Assembly: GCA_016584495.1 (NCBI GenBank)
Contig: WAID01000007.1
Span: 3,830,001 to 3,894,000, forward strand
DNA from: Celoporthe dispersa
Lineage: Eukaryota > Ascomycota > Sordariomycetes > Diaporthales > Cryphonectriaceae
Direction: 5' to 3'
Length of the DNA: 64,000 nt
Part shown: positions 20,916-31,334 of the stretch, piece by piece
Numbering within the stretch: position 1 is the stretch's first letter
How the letters are laid out: each line of letters opens with the position of its first letter
Position numbers and translations under genes: made by a program
Notes under the pieces: model-generated
Seen by the model: only the letters and a program-made list of their open reading frames with translations
Database searches by the model: none
What the model was told of the DNA's origin: nothing

Positions 20916-21569
20916 TATGGGAAGTTTGCAGAGTGGCTAGGTCAACAACTAAAGTGTGGGTGTGGAAAAGAAGTTGGAATTCGACGCGTTGTTGATTGTT
21001 GGTAGAAATCTCGACCTCGAGACCGCCCATAGCTTTATGCAGTTAAAGACGCGATTACCAGGGATCAATGGAGGCCCTGCAATGGAGGCCCTGCAATGGG
21101 ATGGGCGCTAGCAGTTCACATTCAAGTCTGAGATGGCAGCCCAGGCGTGTCGAGAGGCTGGCCAATGATGGGTGTGGTCAGCCTCGTCACAATCCCTGCC
21201 CAGCATCGCTACGGGTGCAGATTGAATTGGAGCCCCCATTGAATTGTTGACCTGCTGATGTGGGCCCACAAGCTCTTCTTGGCCACATAGCCTTTACCTG
21301 CTTTCCTTACTTCATCTGTATGCTACAATCTTTGTGTTTGCTGGTTGTCATCTCTTTTGACCTCCCAGCCTCAATCTATCAATCAACAATCAGGCCCCTA
21401 GCCCACCACCCCGATCCCACTTAAATGCCCATTGCCTTCCCTTCCACCAGGCCTCTAACCTGAGACCTTGTTGACCAGCAATTTCCATCGAACGCACCGC
21501 AGTCAATTTTCTCCCTCCTCCGCTCCTAACATCTGACGCGTCGTCCAGAGCATCTCAGCACCAGTCAAG
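20916..21569. promoter_or_regulatory. shared divergent promoter region of the two Myb/SANT-like genes
   Basis: A 654 bp space between two divergent start codons. It contains a tandem duplication of a 14 bp unit (21067-21094) and a C-rich, pyrimidine-rich leader (21380-21530) before the ATG at 21570. An open minus-strand frame at 20916-21030 upstream of the first ATG is probably 5' UTR. Confidence 0.5.
21067..21094. repeat. two tandem copies of a 14 bp unit
   Basis: AATGGAGGCCCTGC occurs twice back to back, followed by the first five bases (AATGG) of a third copy. It sits in the divergent promoter region and could be a duplicated regulatory site or simple slippage. Confidence 0.7.
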
Positions 21570-22427
21570 ATGTGTCTCATAATCCGCTACGTCTGCCAGC
21601 TCTGCGGCCAGCCGACAGGCCAGCGCGACTATGTCACTCACAATATGGGTCTGCGCTGCGCCATTCCTGATCCCGACACCGAGCTCGTCACGTTCTGTCC
21701 CGAGGAGATGAAGTACGACTATGTGATGAGGAGCCCCGTCGTCAAGTCCTGGCAGTTTGCTTGCAAGAACCTCAACTGCCTCGCCCAGAACATGGGATTC
21801 CCCTTCGACAACAACGACCTCGACATATTCTGCCAAGAGGAATACTTCGAGGAGGAGGCGCGCATCACTCGCCTATTGGAGGTTACTGCTGATCACGCCA
21901 GACGGAAGGGCGGGGAGGCTGCCTACAAGAACGTCTGGGAGGCCGCCAAGGAACACGGAGAGGACATCTGGGCCCAAATGGAGGAACGTCGAGATCTGTG
22001 GCGCGGTGTGGTCACCCACCAGCGGCTGGAGCGCATGCAGAACCCTGATCGCGCGTGGCAGGTAAGATCTCCCGCCCAAACTCAAGAACACAGGCTCTTC
22101 CTATGTTGCACGCAATAATACTTGCTCCTAACCTGAGAACCTCTGCAGTGGACCCCTTTGGAGGAGAAGCTTCTCCGTCAGAAGACTGAAGACCACGACC
22201 TCAGCTGGAACCAGATCCTCCATGTAAGGATGCCAACAGGCCCCGCCCCCCTCTCCCCTTCCAAATCCCTTCTCCTTTTCTCCCTCTTATAAAAGGAAGG
22301 AGAATATACATCATGAATGCTGATACCAATGTGTTCCCAGGACATGAAGTTCGCCACCGGTGCTCACAGACTCACTGTGGATGCCCTGAAGGCTAAGGCC
22401 TGGAGCATGATGTGTCTCTCTCAGTGA
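21570..22427 (+). CDS. cysteine-rich N-terminus, SANT-like C-terminus protein, 217 aa
   Basis: Exons are 21570-22061, 22149-22223 and 22341-22427, all GT-AG and in phase. The N-terminus has a CxxC pair (VCQLCGQPT) and further cysteines (LRCAIPD, TFCPEE, FACKNLNC, IFCQEE), suggesting metal binding. A long charged helical region follows (EEEARITRLLEVTADHARRK, KNVWEAAKEHGEDIWAQMEE). The C-terminal exons encode WTPLEEKLLRQKTEDHDLSW-NQILHDMKFATGAHRLTVDA, a Myb/SANT-like helix-turn-helix pattern with the tryptophans in place. No signal peptide. It is probably nuclear. It shares a promoter region with another Myb-like gene, so the two may be co-regulated or act together; that is inference. Confidence 0.8.
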
Positions 22428-23065
22428 CAGCAGACCTCGCCCAAAGCACCGACCAAGGACAGAAACACGGAGTTCCGTCCAGAATGGGAGCCAATGTCCA
22501 GACCGGCAGAAAATCATGAATGTGCTCCTTTTCCCCCGAGGCTGGGGGAGGAAACGGTTGCGAGGGAAAGGAGAGGCAGCACGGCCCGGTACCAACGCAC
22601 CATGGTGATGGGCTGCTACTTGAGGTAATGAGTGCGGGCACTGAGGAATGGAGCTGTGGACTGCGTGTTTGATCAAACTATGAATTGTCTTTGCCATGAT
22701 GGCCAAACTTCTCCAACCCACACAGCATCAATGGAATTGTCATTACCTACCAAGTTGACAGAAAATTCATATGGGTGCAGGATGATCGGCTTGTGCAGGT
22801 GCCAGACCAGGATGGCTCTCACCTTGGAGAAGCACATGCGGGAGTCAACTGCCGTCCACTGCCAGCACTGCATTCCACAGCCACCACATTTCTGAGGGGT
22901 AAAGGATCAACAGCGGAGGATATTTTAACCAACAGGCACCAGTGCACCGCATGACGACTGACTCTGTGCATTAATAGCAACATATTCATAACCGACAACA
23001 TCCAATCTTCATCTCATCCTAACTGTGCCTGCAACATACACATCGAGTCATTGACAGAAACAACC
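22428..23065. other. intergenic, no supported gene
   Basis: A 638 bp space between two plus-strand genes: the 3' UTR of the SANT-like gene and the promoter of the dehydrogenase gene. The last 90 nt are A/C-rich leader. No further gene or motif is seen. Confidence 0.5.
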
Positions 23066-24155
23066 ATGGAGCACAATATCATTGGTTACATTGGACTTGG
23101 AAGTGCAGGCTATCCTATGGCTGCTTGTCTGGCAAAGAAGGGCTACACCATGATTGTCCATGACACGGATCCCCACCCATGCCTTAGATTCGTCGAGCAA
23201 TATGAGCAATGCAAGCTGGCTGCAACCGCTGGCTCGCCCATGAGCCCTGATGCATTCAAAGTCTGCAGTGTGATTATCACAATGCTGCCAAATGGCAAAG
23301 TTGTGAGGGATGTCTTGTTGGGAGAGAATGGAATTGCTCGGGCCTTGGAGCCTGGTGACTGACCCCAAGCCTACTACTGTCTCTCCATGCTGGGCGCACA
23401 TTTCTGACAACCTTGATACTTAGATACTGTTGTGGTCGACACAAGCTCATCATCCCCCTTTGACACTCAAAGCCTAGGTGAAGACCTGGCCAGGCTATCT
23501 ATTGCGCTTGTCGACTCACCCATCACCCAAAAACAACTGCATGCCATTGACAGTGGAGGTGCCACCTTGATGGTCGGGTCTGACTCATCCAATGCTCTCG
23601 AGAAAGTCATGCCTGTCCTCAGAGATATGAGCCAGCATGTGTTTGTGATGGGCAAGCTTGGGGCAGGGCACACGATGAAGACCCTGAATAACTATGTGTC
23701 CGTGGGCAGCATCATTGCCCTCTGCGATGCCCTGGTGAGTGCAGACATGTGCCATCTCCTTGCTGTATTATTATCATCCCAGTCTTGGACTGCATGCTCA
23801 TGGGAAGCAGGTCACTGGGCGGAAGCTTGGTCTGGACCCACAGACCATGATAGATGTCCTGAATGTCGGCACAGGGGTCAACTTCTCGACAGCCTACTCG
23901 ATGAAGAGTTTGAAGTCCTTTGATACGGGGTATCAGCTTGAACTCCTGATAAAGGACGTCAGGATTGCCAAGGAGGTGATCGAGAGGTCTGGGTTCGAGA
24001 CTGAGCTGCCTGGGCTGGCACTGTCCTATCTGGAGGAGAGCCTAGACTGCGTTGACAAGGGAGCTTGTCACTCGGAGTGCATCAAGAGCTGGGAGAAGAG
24101 AGCCAATGTGGAGATTGAGAAGACACAACGCTCAGGTGATGGTCAAGAGAGTTGA
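23066..24155 (+). CDS. NAD(P)-dependent beta-hydroxyacid dehydrogenase (3-hydroxyisobutyrate dehydrogenase-like)
   Basis: Exons are 23066-23354, 23424-23734 and 23811-24155, in phase, giving 314 aa. The N-terminal Rossmann domain starts IGYIGLGSAGYPMAACLAKK, with the GxGxxG at residues 10-15, then a typical IITMLPNGKVVRDVLLG. The substrate region reads DSPITQKQLHAIDSGGATLM in place of the usual DAPVSGG. The catalytic lysine is Lys182 in GAGHTMKTLNN, with Asn186 following as in the family. The C-terminal helical dimerisation domain follows (VLNVGTGVNFSTAYSMKSLK, IKDVRIAKEV). No mitochondrial presequence is seen, so it is likely cytosolic or peroxisomal. Relatives reduce or oxidise 3-hydroxyisobutyrate, tartronate semialdehyde or succinic semialdehyde; the actual substrate is open. 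Confidence 0.9.
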
Positions 24156-25446
24156 AAATGTGGACTAGCACTATTACAGACAAGATTCTGGAGTTTCTGC
24201 TGGTGAGAGCTCCTGTTCGGAGTGCAAGCAGGCCCAAGAACACGGAGCACTCAAATTCTAAGGCATAAACAACTACTATGGAGGCCCATAGCGAGATAGA
24301 CTTTTCCAAGCATGTGTACCAATCACTGTAAGTCACCTGATGATAGTTTTGAAACACCTTGGCAGCATACTACTCAAATGTTCCATGGTGCTCAGCGTAG
24401 GGAACAATTGTTATTCTGATGACCCACCCATGGCATACCATATCCTTGGAATTTTAAAAAGAGCTACCAAAAAAATAGCGAAGCATAATAAGCAAATACT
24501 TTAATAAGCATATGACTATACATATAGAGTCAAGACTTCTTGGTTTGAGGTGTCTTTAGAGAAAATGCTCATAAAGGCCTGAGGTCCTAATTATTGAACA
24601 GCATTTCGAAACCAGTCAAGATGCATTATAATAATGCAGACATAGAGGCCATTAAGGTGTTCAAGACTCATTTCAAGCGCCGATCCTTGCTCAGTTTTAC
24701 CTCTTCTAGGCTGCGGTACCCTCCAAGAATGAATAGCCGGGGGCCTGTTTATGAGTATAAGGTAGAGCCACATCGGGGCGCTTGGCGGTTCCCGTGGCAC
24801 GGAAAGTTTGATTGAAGTGATGAGCTCGAACTCAACCCAAAACAGCTACAGGCACAAAGTTGAAGGGTTACATCGTGACTAACTTTGCCAGACAAGGAAG
24901 GCTGTCAATCTGGTGATCCTCCCTGAGAAGCGGTTAGTGGTGCCCAAGAAAGATCTAAGCAATCTATGCTGTCGAGGATAGATGGGCAGTGTTCCTGTGA
25001 TAATAAGCTGCAAGGGGTTCTCTCCTGGTTTCAGGATGGGCGGGAATCAACGTGAAAGGCCAGGAAGATTTCGCCTATGGCTTGAGTGCCCACTGTATTG
25101 ACTACCGGGCCCCCTGAAAGATCATGTTCATGCTGCCTCCGCAATCCTGATCTGGCCTAGCTTTTCTCCAGCGGGAGAAGAGCCTCGCAGGCTTCACGGC
25201 CCGTCTTCTCATGCATCCATCCCTCACCAAAGTATCGCGGGCATGGGCGAATTCATCCACCCGGAGGGCAAGGCCGGTGAATGCAGCTCCGCGATGGCAG
25301 ACTGCATGGACTTCATAAATACCAGAGGCATTACTCGCCTGGTGCTGAGTCTGAGATCTTAACGGCAGCCCTTCTCTCTCTCTCTTTTTCTCCTTAATAA
25401 CACTCAATATCCCAAAGTCAATTTGTCCTCGTCCCATCACTGCACA
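24156..25446. other. intergenic region; right end is the GH7 promoter
   Basis: No supported gene lies in this 1.3 kb. Nearest to the GH7 start are a TATA-like ATAAATA at 25315-25321 and a CT-rich tract at 25367-25393, the layout of a strongly regulated fungal promoter. I could not identify confident XlnR or CreA sites by eye. Confidence 0.45.
25315..25321 (+). promoter_or_regulatory. TATA-like element of the GH7 gene
   Basis: ATAAATA in the context CTTCATAAATACC, about 130 nt before the ATG at 25447. A pyrimidine tract lies between it and the start codon. Confidence 0.45.
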
Positions 25447-26769
25447 ATGCAAGCCAGAACTGCCATAGCAGTGGGCCTACTGGGGCTCGTGAGGGCCCAG
25501 CAGCCAGGCACTGTGACCCCCGAGGTCCACCCACAACTCACAACATCCAAATGTACCACAGCCGGAGGCTGCGTAACCCAGAACACATCGATTGTTCTAG
25601 ACTTTGGGTACCGCTGGCTGCACACTGCTGATGATGCATCATGCACGACATCCAGCGGCATCAACACAACTCTGTGCCCGGATGAGGCGACCTGCGCACA
25701 GAACTGTGTTGTCGAAGGGGCAAACTACACGGCAGCTGGTGTGGCGACATCAGGCTCTTCCATGACCATGAACCAGTATGTGAACTCGTCCACCGGCGTC
25801 TCCAGCGCCTCGCCACGAGTTTACCTGCTCGACAACGACAGCCAGGACTATGTCATGTTCCAGCTGCTGGGCCAGGAGCTCACCTTCGACCTGGACGTGT
25901 CCACTCTGCCCTGCGGGGAGAACGGAGCCCTGTACCTCTCCGAGATGGATGCCACAGGCGGCCGCAACCAGTACCAGACCGGCGGAGCGACATATGGTTC
26001 AGGCTACTGCGACGCACAGTGTCCGGTGGAGACCTTCAAGAACGGCACGCTCAACACCAACGACTCGGGCTACTGCTGCAACGAGATGGACATTCTCGAG
26101 TCCAACAGTCTTGCCGCTGCCTTCACCCCTCACCCATGTCTGGACGACGCCAGCGACTGCGACAAGGGCGGGTGCGGCTTCAACCCGTACAACCAGGGCT
26201 ACCATGACTACTGGGCTCCCGGAGGGACTCTCGACACAAGCAAGCCCTTCACGGTGACCACGCAGTTTATTACAGACGACGGCACCACGACCGGCACACT
26301 CACTGAGATCAAGCGTATTTACTCCCAGAACAACGTGTCTGTGCCGAGCGCCATCTCAGGTGGCAATGGTGACTCGATCAATGCGACGTGGTGCTCTTCA
26401 GCCGATAGCAGTGCCACCACGTATGGCAATCTCGACACAATGGGCCAGGCTCTTGGCCGCGGTATGGTGCTGGCATTCAGCATCTGGAATGACGCCTCTC
26501 GTAAGTCTGCACCAAGGACATTGACTGCCTTGCCTCACCTGGACTGTCCTACCCGTTGAGCATTCGCTGACCTCTACAAACTAGAATATATGGACTGGCT
26601 TGACGAAGGCAACAATGGCCCCTGCAGTAGCACAGCTGGAAATCCTTCCTTGATCGAGGCGAACAACCCGACAACTCACGTTGTGTTCTCGAACATCAAA
26701 TGGGGTGACATTAACTCCACGGTGGCAGCGGCACCGAGCCTGCGCAGTAGGGTTGTGCGTCACTCCTAG
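25447..26769 (+). CDS. GH7 endo-beta-1,4-glucanase (Cel7B/EG I type), no CBM1
   Basis: Secreted retaining cellulase that cuts internal cellulose bonds. Exons are 25447-26500 and 26585-26769, in phase, giving 412 aa. Signal peptide MQARTAIAVGLLGLVRA. The mature enzyme starts QQPGTVTPEVHPQLTTSKCT, a classic EG I start. The catalytic triad lies in YCCNEMDILESN: nucleophile Glu213, Asp215 and acid/base Glu218. The rest of the fold is conserved (LDFGYRWLHTADDASCTT, PCGENGALYLSEMDATGG, YGSGYCDAQCP, NNPTTHVVFSNIKWGDI). It lacks the tunnel-closing loops of cellobiohydrolases, which favours endoglucanase. The protein stops just after the catalytic domain, so there is no linker or cellulose-binding module. 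Many N-glycosylation sequons are present. Confidence 0.95.
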
Positions 26770-27179
26770 CTGGTAGCAGGTCGGGAGGTTTTCTATGAAG
26801 CACATAATACCCCATAGGCCAACCAGGAAGGATTGAATATAGATACAGGGCTACTTTTACTTTCATGTCCATATTCCTTAGACCTCGTACATATCATCTC
26901 CGGTATATTTACTACAATATACAGGAAAGTGTCATACTGCTGGCTATGAAGTCGTGTGTGACCTTCTGTTCCAATTCTACCAATACATTAAGTGCAGCTA
27001 TCACTTCCGGCAACAAAAGTACCGTCGGAGTCTTCACAGCCACACTCTCCAGTCTCGGGATCTCTGATACAGCCCGTCCCAACGCCGCTCGAGGTACCCG
27101 AACCGCTAGACAAGTTTATCAGGTCAATATTTGGACACGATTATCGACCCAGGGCTTCGTAGACTCTGTGATCTAAAGC

Positions 27180-27662
27180 TCACCTCCAGAAGAAAGTCCA
27201 ACAATCAGTGTTGTTGTTCATCTGGCTCGACGTGGGTGGCGTGCATGTATAGGCTTTGCAAGTGCCGTAAGGCGCGCCGTTATTTCCTAAGAAGAGATTA
27301 GACCTATCAGAGACTGCTCTATTGCTTATGATGGAATAGATGCTTCAGCACAGATTGCCCGAGATCTCCTCATGTAGGCTCCAGCGTGTCTGCGAGCACC
27401 AGCATTCGAAGACTCGAGACAAACCACCATCACCAAGAAGACGTACCGTCATAGGTATGATCTGTCGTAAAGACGGCAAAGGTCTGCTCCTCGGATGTCC
27501 GGGTATTGTGAGAGCACTCAGCAGCTTGAATGGCCGTTGACACTTTGGCAGCGCTACACCCGAGATAGGTCGGGCAAGCTCCCTTTGTGTTGGAAGAGCA
27601 GGGTCGAGAGTCGCCAAGACGACTGACGATGAGACGAGGAGAAGGACAGAGGGAAGATGCAT
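27180..27662 (-). CDS. small secreted cysteine-rich protein (apparent 1-nt frameshift after the signal peptide)
   Basis: The ATG at 27662 opens with a clear signal peptide, MHLPSVLLLVSSSVVLA. The frame then degenerates, while the next frame carries a cysteine-rich sequence: SRPCSSNTKGACPTYLGCSA, STAIQAAECSHNTRTSEEQT, FAVFTTDHTYD. After a GT-AG intron (27446-27287), exon 2 gives GNNGAPYGTCKAYTCTPPTS, then NNNTDCWTFFWR and a stop at 27180. One missing base near 27612 would join signal peptide and mature part. The mature protein would be about 90 aa with seven cysteines. It looks like a fungal small secreted effector or toxin-like scaffold; I know no name for it. It is convergent with GH7, 410 nt apart. 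An alternative end via a GTGAGC donor is possible. Confidence 0.6.
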
Positions 27663-28612
27663 CGTGACAGACTAGCGTGTCTAGATGGGTGAGGTAGAGG
27701 TTATGCTATGGGTCGGAACATAATCAGGAGGAAGAAGAGGACGGCGGTCTTGAATAGTTTTATATGCAAGACCAAGGTGCACTGACTTGAGAAAAAGGAA
27801 CGTTGAGTCCATCCCTTTTCGAACGCGGAGTTGCATGGTACCTTGCTTGTGAGTATGACCTTTCATTCATATGGTGCCAAATAGATTGATTGATACTCTA
27901 CACCGCCAACACAACGCGCACCGCGAAGACTTAGCTAACACAAACAAAAGCAAACAGTACCGGCCTCAGAACTAAAACTTGTTGCCCTCAACTTCCCTGT
28001 CCCGTGAACGTTGGGTAGACTGGCTCTGCTCTGTTCTAGACCGCCTATATTAATTTGACCACAACGTGGGCCCTCGTCCTTTTCAGCTTTTAATATGTGT
28101 CTTACGCCTCATCCTGGCGATCGTGGAGATCAGCTAACATTGATTCGTGGTCTCAAAATAATGACCTCATGCGATCGATCAACGCTCCGGTGTTTAGGGC
28201 TGAACTTATTAGCGAATCTCCACCACGACATCAACTTCAGACAGGTGTGGGGTGCCTGAGTTATCCCGAGCCGTGCACAAGCTCAACAAGTTCATCCGTC
28301 AACTACAGCCCCGAGACCCTTATACCTTTGATACCAGAAATTAAAGTCAAGAATCTTCGATACTCGATATGTGCAGCGGGTGTATTTACACAGAACGACA
28401 ACATGTTTACATCACAGCTGGACTGCACAAGTGCGCCGTCACCCCTGGTGTCCAGAATATATACGAATGAGTTAATATATACGTCGAGATGTCTGAGGAG
28501 CATCTGCCATATATGTACAAGAAGAAATATGTGACAATAAATCCAACATTTGTGCCAACCTTGAGAATACTCAAGAGGACATCGCCAAATCAAATAAGTC
28601 ATGGTGAAACAC
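27663..28612. other. intergenic, no supported gene
   Basis: This holds the promoter of the small secreted protein (left) and the 3' UTR of the GH28 gene (right). The ORF at 28097-28534 has no recognisable protein character. Confidence 0.5.
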
Positions 28613-29830
28613 CTAGCCACTCGCACCGTCAGTGCAAGTCACACCCAGGTCACTGGGCGTGTTGGCGCACAGATACTCAGTCGTTCCGCTGGGGGCCTCG
28701 ACCGTCATGTCAGACATGGTGATACCACAAGTTCCATCAGCGGGACAGTCGATGTTGGCGACAACAGGTGAGTAGTCAGTGCTCGTGGTGCCGGAGAAGC
28801 CCTTGACCACCAGGTCGGTAATCTGAGCGGTGCTCGGGTACTCAGAGCAGTAGTCGTCGTCTCCGTCGTAGCAGCTCTGCACCTGGAAGGCATAGTCGGA
28901 GCTGTCGACCACGAAATCCTCAAAGGTCACGTTGGAGACCACCGCAGAGCCGTAGTCGTCCCCGCCAGGGTACAGCTTCAGACCTGCCGCCTTGGTCGAC
29001 GAGATCATGGTCGCACCGCTGACGTAGATGTTCTCGACGGTGTCTGTCGTGCCCGCCTTGGACCCCAAGCTGCCAACACTAATACCGTGGCTCCCGCTGC
29101 AGGTGATGTCGTAGACCTCGACGTAGTTGGCACCGGGCTTAAAAGCGACGCAGTCGTCGTCGTTCAGGACCGAGGCGCCGTTGATGGTCACGTAGGTCGA
29201 CTGACCAATGTCCCAGCCGTCGGTGTTTTTTGGTGCGTTGTCGCTGGTGCTGACGGCTGAGAGCGTGATGTCGGTGTACACCACGTTGGTGGAGCCACCG
29301 GTCGAGGAGTGGAAGACGTTGGGCGCGTTCTTGAACAGCAGGTTCGAGATGGCGACGTTGCTGCTACCGTCCACGTAGAAGAGCGTCGGGCGGGCGTACG
29401 AGCTGTCCTCGGCAAAGAGATCCCACGACGCCTGGCCGTTGCCGTCAAACACGCCGTCGCCGCTCGTGGACGTGACGGTCAGCCCGTCGATGTCCTGTGC
29501 CAGGAACACAGCCGTCTTACCGTTCCAGTAGTCCGTATCGTCCGAGACCAACAGCGTCCCTTCGACCTCGAAGGTGCAGCCGGAGCAGCCGTCGAAGGAG
29601 AGCTCCGAGTTGACGTAGTAAGTCGTGCTGGCGGGGATCACGATCGTTCCGGAGGGACAGTCTGCGATGGCTGACTCGATGGCCGCCACGTCGTCGGTGG
29701 AGCTGCTGCCTCCAGCCGTTGGCGTGCAGGAAGACGCGGCCGCAGCCTCGACTCGGTGCGGGCTGTGCGTCGAGGGCGCCGCGTGCACATAGGCTGCACT
29801 AGCAGCCAGGACGGCCGCTGAGAGGAGCAT
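28613..29830 (-). CDS. GH28 pectinase (polygalacturonase superfamily, exo or xylogalacturonan type)
   Basis: Secreted inverting glycosidase acting on galacturonan-type pectin. Single intact exon, 405 aa. Signal peptide MLLSAAVLAASAAYVHA, then a short pro-like stretch. The right-handed beta-helix carries the family motifs: NTDGWD (201-207, Asp204), the acid pair Asp225/Asp226 in NDDDCVAFKPG, His249 in GSHGISVGSLG, and Lys285 in AAGLKLYPGG. The last motif differs from the usual RIK of endo-polygalacturonases: the arginine position is glycine. This, with SVGSLGSKAGTTDTVENIYV and the DYAFQVQSCY segment, points to exo-polygalacturonase or xylogalacturonan hydrolase rather than endo-polygalacturonase. 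That sub-family call is from memory and needs a tree. Cysteines are paired as expected (GCSGC, CADG-type near the end). Confidence 0.92.
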   Translation of the reverse strand: MLLSAAVLAASAAYVHAAPSTHSPHRVEAAAASSCTPTAGGSSSTDDVAAIESAIADCPSGTIVIPASTTYYVNSELSFDGCSGCTFEVEGTLLVSDDTDYWNGKTAVFLAQDIDGLTVTSTSGDGVFDGNGQASWDLFAEDSSYARPTLFYVDGSSNVAISNLLFKNAPNVFHSSTGGSTNVVYTDITLSAVSTSDNAPKNTDGWDIGQSTYVTINGASVLNDDDCVAFKPGANYVEVYDITCSGSHGISVGSLGSKAGTTDTVENIYVSGATMISSTKAAGLKLYPGGDDYGSAVVSNVTFEDFVVDSSDYAFQVQSCYDGDDDYCSEYPSTAQITDLVVKGFSGTTSTDYSPVVANIDCPADGTCGITMSDMTVEAPSGTTEYLCANTPSDLGVTCTDGASG

Positions 29831-31334
29831 GTTTGAGGTTGACGACGGGCTGAAGAAGAATAAGAAGAGACAATGAATCTCAAAGGATCAAATTTCGTTG
29901 TTCGACCGTCCTGCGGAGTACTGCTAGAGAATGAAGAGAAGGGCGGTTGAGAACAAATCATCCAGGAGAATCCATCTCATCCCGAGGACATCTGGTGTCC
30001 TAAGTATATGAAGGCCATATTTCTCCGGCCCTCCCCCATCGAGAAGCCCCTTGTATTTCTTCCGCGACAATCCAGGGGTCCTCTGTCTCCCAGGCACGTG
30101 GTGTCGTAGTCAGTGGAGACATCCTAGCCGAAGCACCTTGTCATTTGTGGATTTAAAGACGAAGCGGATAGACATCCGTTCCCGTTCAGGGCATTTGGAA
30201 ACATTGTGGCCGGGTTTGTTTGAATAGGTAAGAAGTACATAGGATTTCTAACGAACGAGAGATTTCTTATGAATCTAATGTATTCTTATTTGAACTGCAC
30301 ACATATGCAATATATGATCAATCGCAATGCACTCACTGGAGCGGCCAGCCCTTCAATCACGACGTCTGACTGAACGAACCCCTAGAGGTTTTCGAGGTTG
30401 GACATCTCGGTTACAATTGATGACCCACAAAACTGGGATGGACAGGCACAGATTCTACACCTCTTATGCACATTGCAAGCATGTTTATGAAGTATGAGCC
30501 TCATTTTGGAATCATGCAGGTGTGCCTATGCAGATGCATCTTTATTGGTGGGTGCTAATTCGGAACACGCCCCTCCCCTCGCCCCCCCCCTTCTCCCTCG
30601 TTAAGAGAGAGTGGTTGTCAAATACGGCAGTCTCAGAATGTAATGTACGAGTGTAGATTCAACATGAAAAACACCCCCACGGAAGTTTTCATATTCGTAA
30701 TGTAGGCTCACATGAATGCTCACACTAGGCAAAACAACTAATTCAGAACACGCACAAAGTCGACTCTCTCTCTCGCTTCATAGGAGTCACTGTCTCTAAA
30801 CAACTATCCACAATTGAATGCGCCAAGAAAAGCTGCGGTTCAATAGACGTAGGCCGAAAGGAGAAGTAGAAGTGAAACATTAAATACGGATTTTTATGCT
30901 GCAGATCGGTGACCCATGCATTGATTTAAGTAATATGTAATTGTTTTAATACGTACTTGAGTAAGCAAAATTGAATCCATATGCTGGGCCGCTATAATTA
31001 CGTCTACTCCCGCCCTAGACATTATAATGTTCAGATTATTTATCATAGACCGTCGAAATATGCATATGCTATTAGTCCTACTTTTAGTGTGAGCAAGTAC
31101 CCGAGTACTTAAGTAGACACGCCTTCAAATGAACACTATCCAGCTAAATTGACAGGCCGCATTCATATTGAAACTTTAAACGACGAAACCCACCATGGTG
31201 TGGCTAAGAACTAATATGTACAAAGTAATAAATATACCATTTAGATGAACATATCCTCCAAGCACCCTCCATTCACCGACGATACACAGGTTTCTCTCGT
31301 GAGCTGCTCATATCCCATACCGCCTCAAAGGCTC
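29831..31334. other. 1.5 kb intergenic stretch, AT-rich from about 30.2 kb
   Basis: The left 200 nt are the GH28 promoter and leader. From about 30200 to 31260 the base composition is visibly richer in A and T and in TpA steps than the flanking genes, and no ORF stands out. A small inverted repeat, AGTACCCGAGTACT, sits near 31095-31109. It could be an eroded (possibly RIP-mutated) repeat or simply unconstrained DNA; no repeat family is recognisable. Confidence 0.4.

Noticed and set aside
26700..26870. A CBM1 after the GH7 catalytic domain
   Set aside because: The frame stops at 26769 shortly after the domain, and the following sequence has no Gly/Cys/Tyr-rich CBM1 pattern in any frame.
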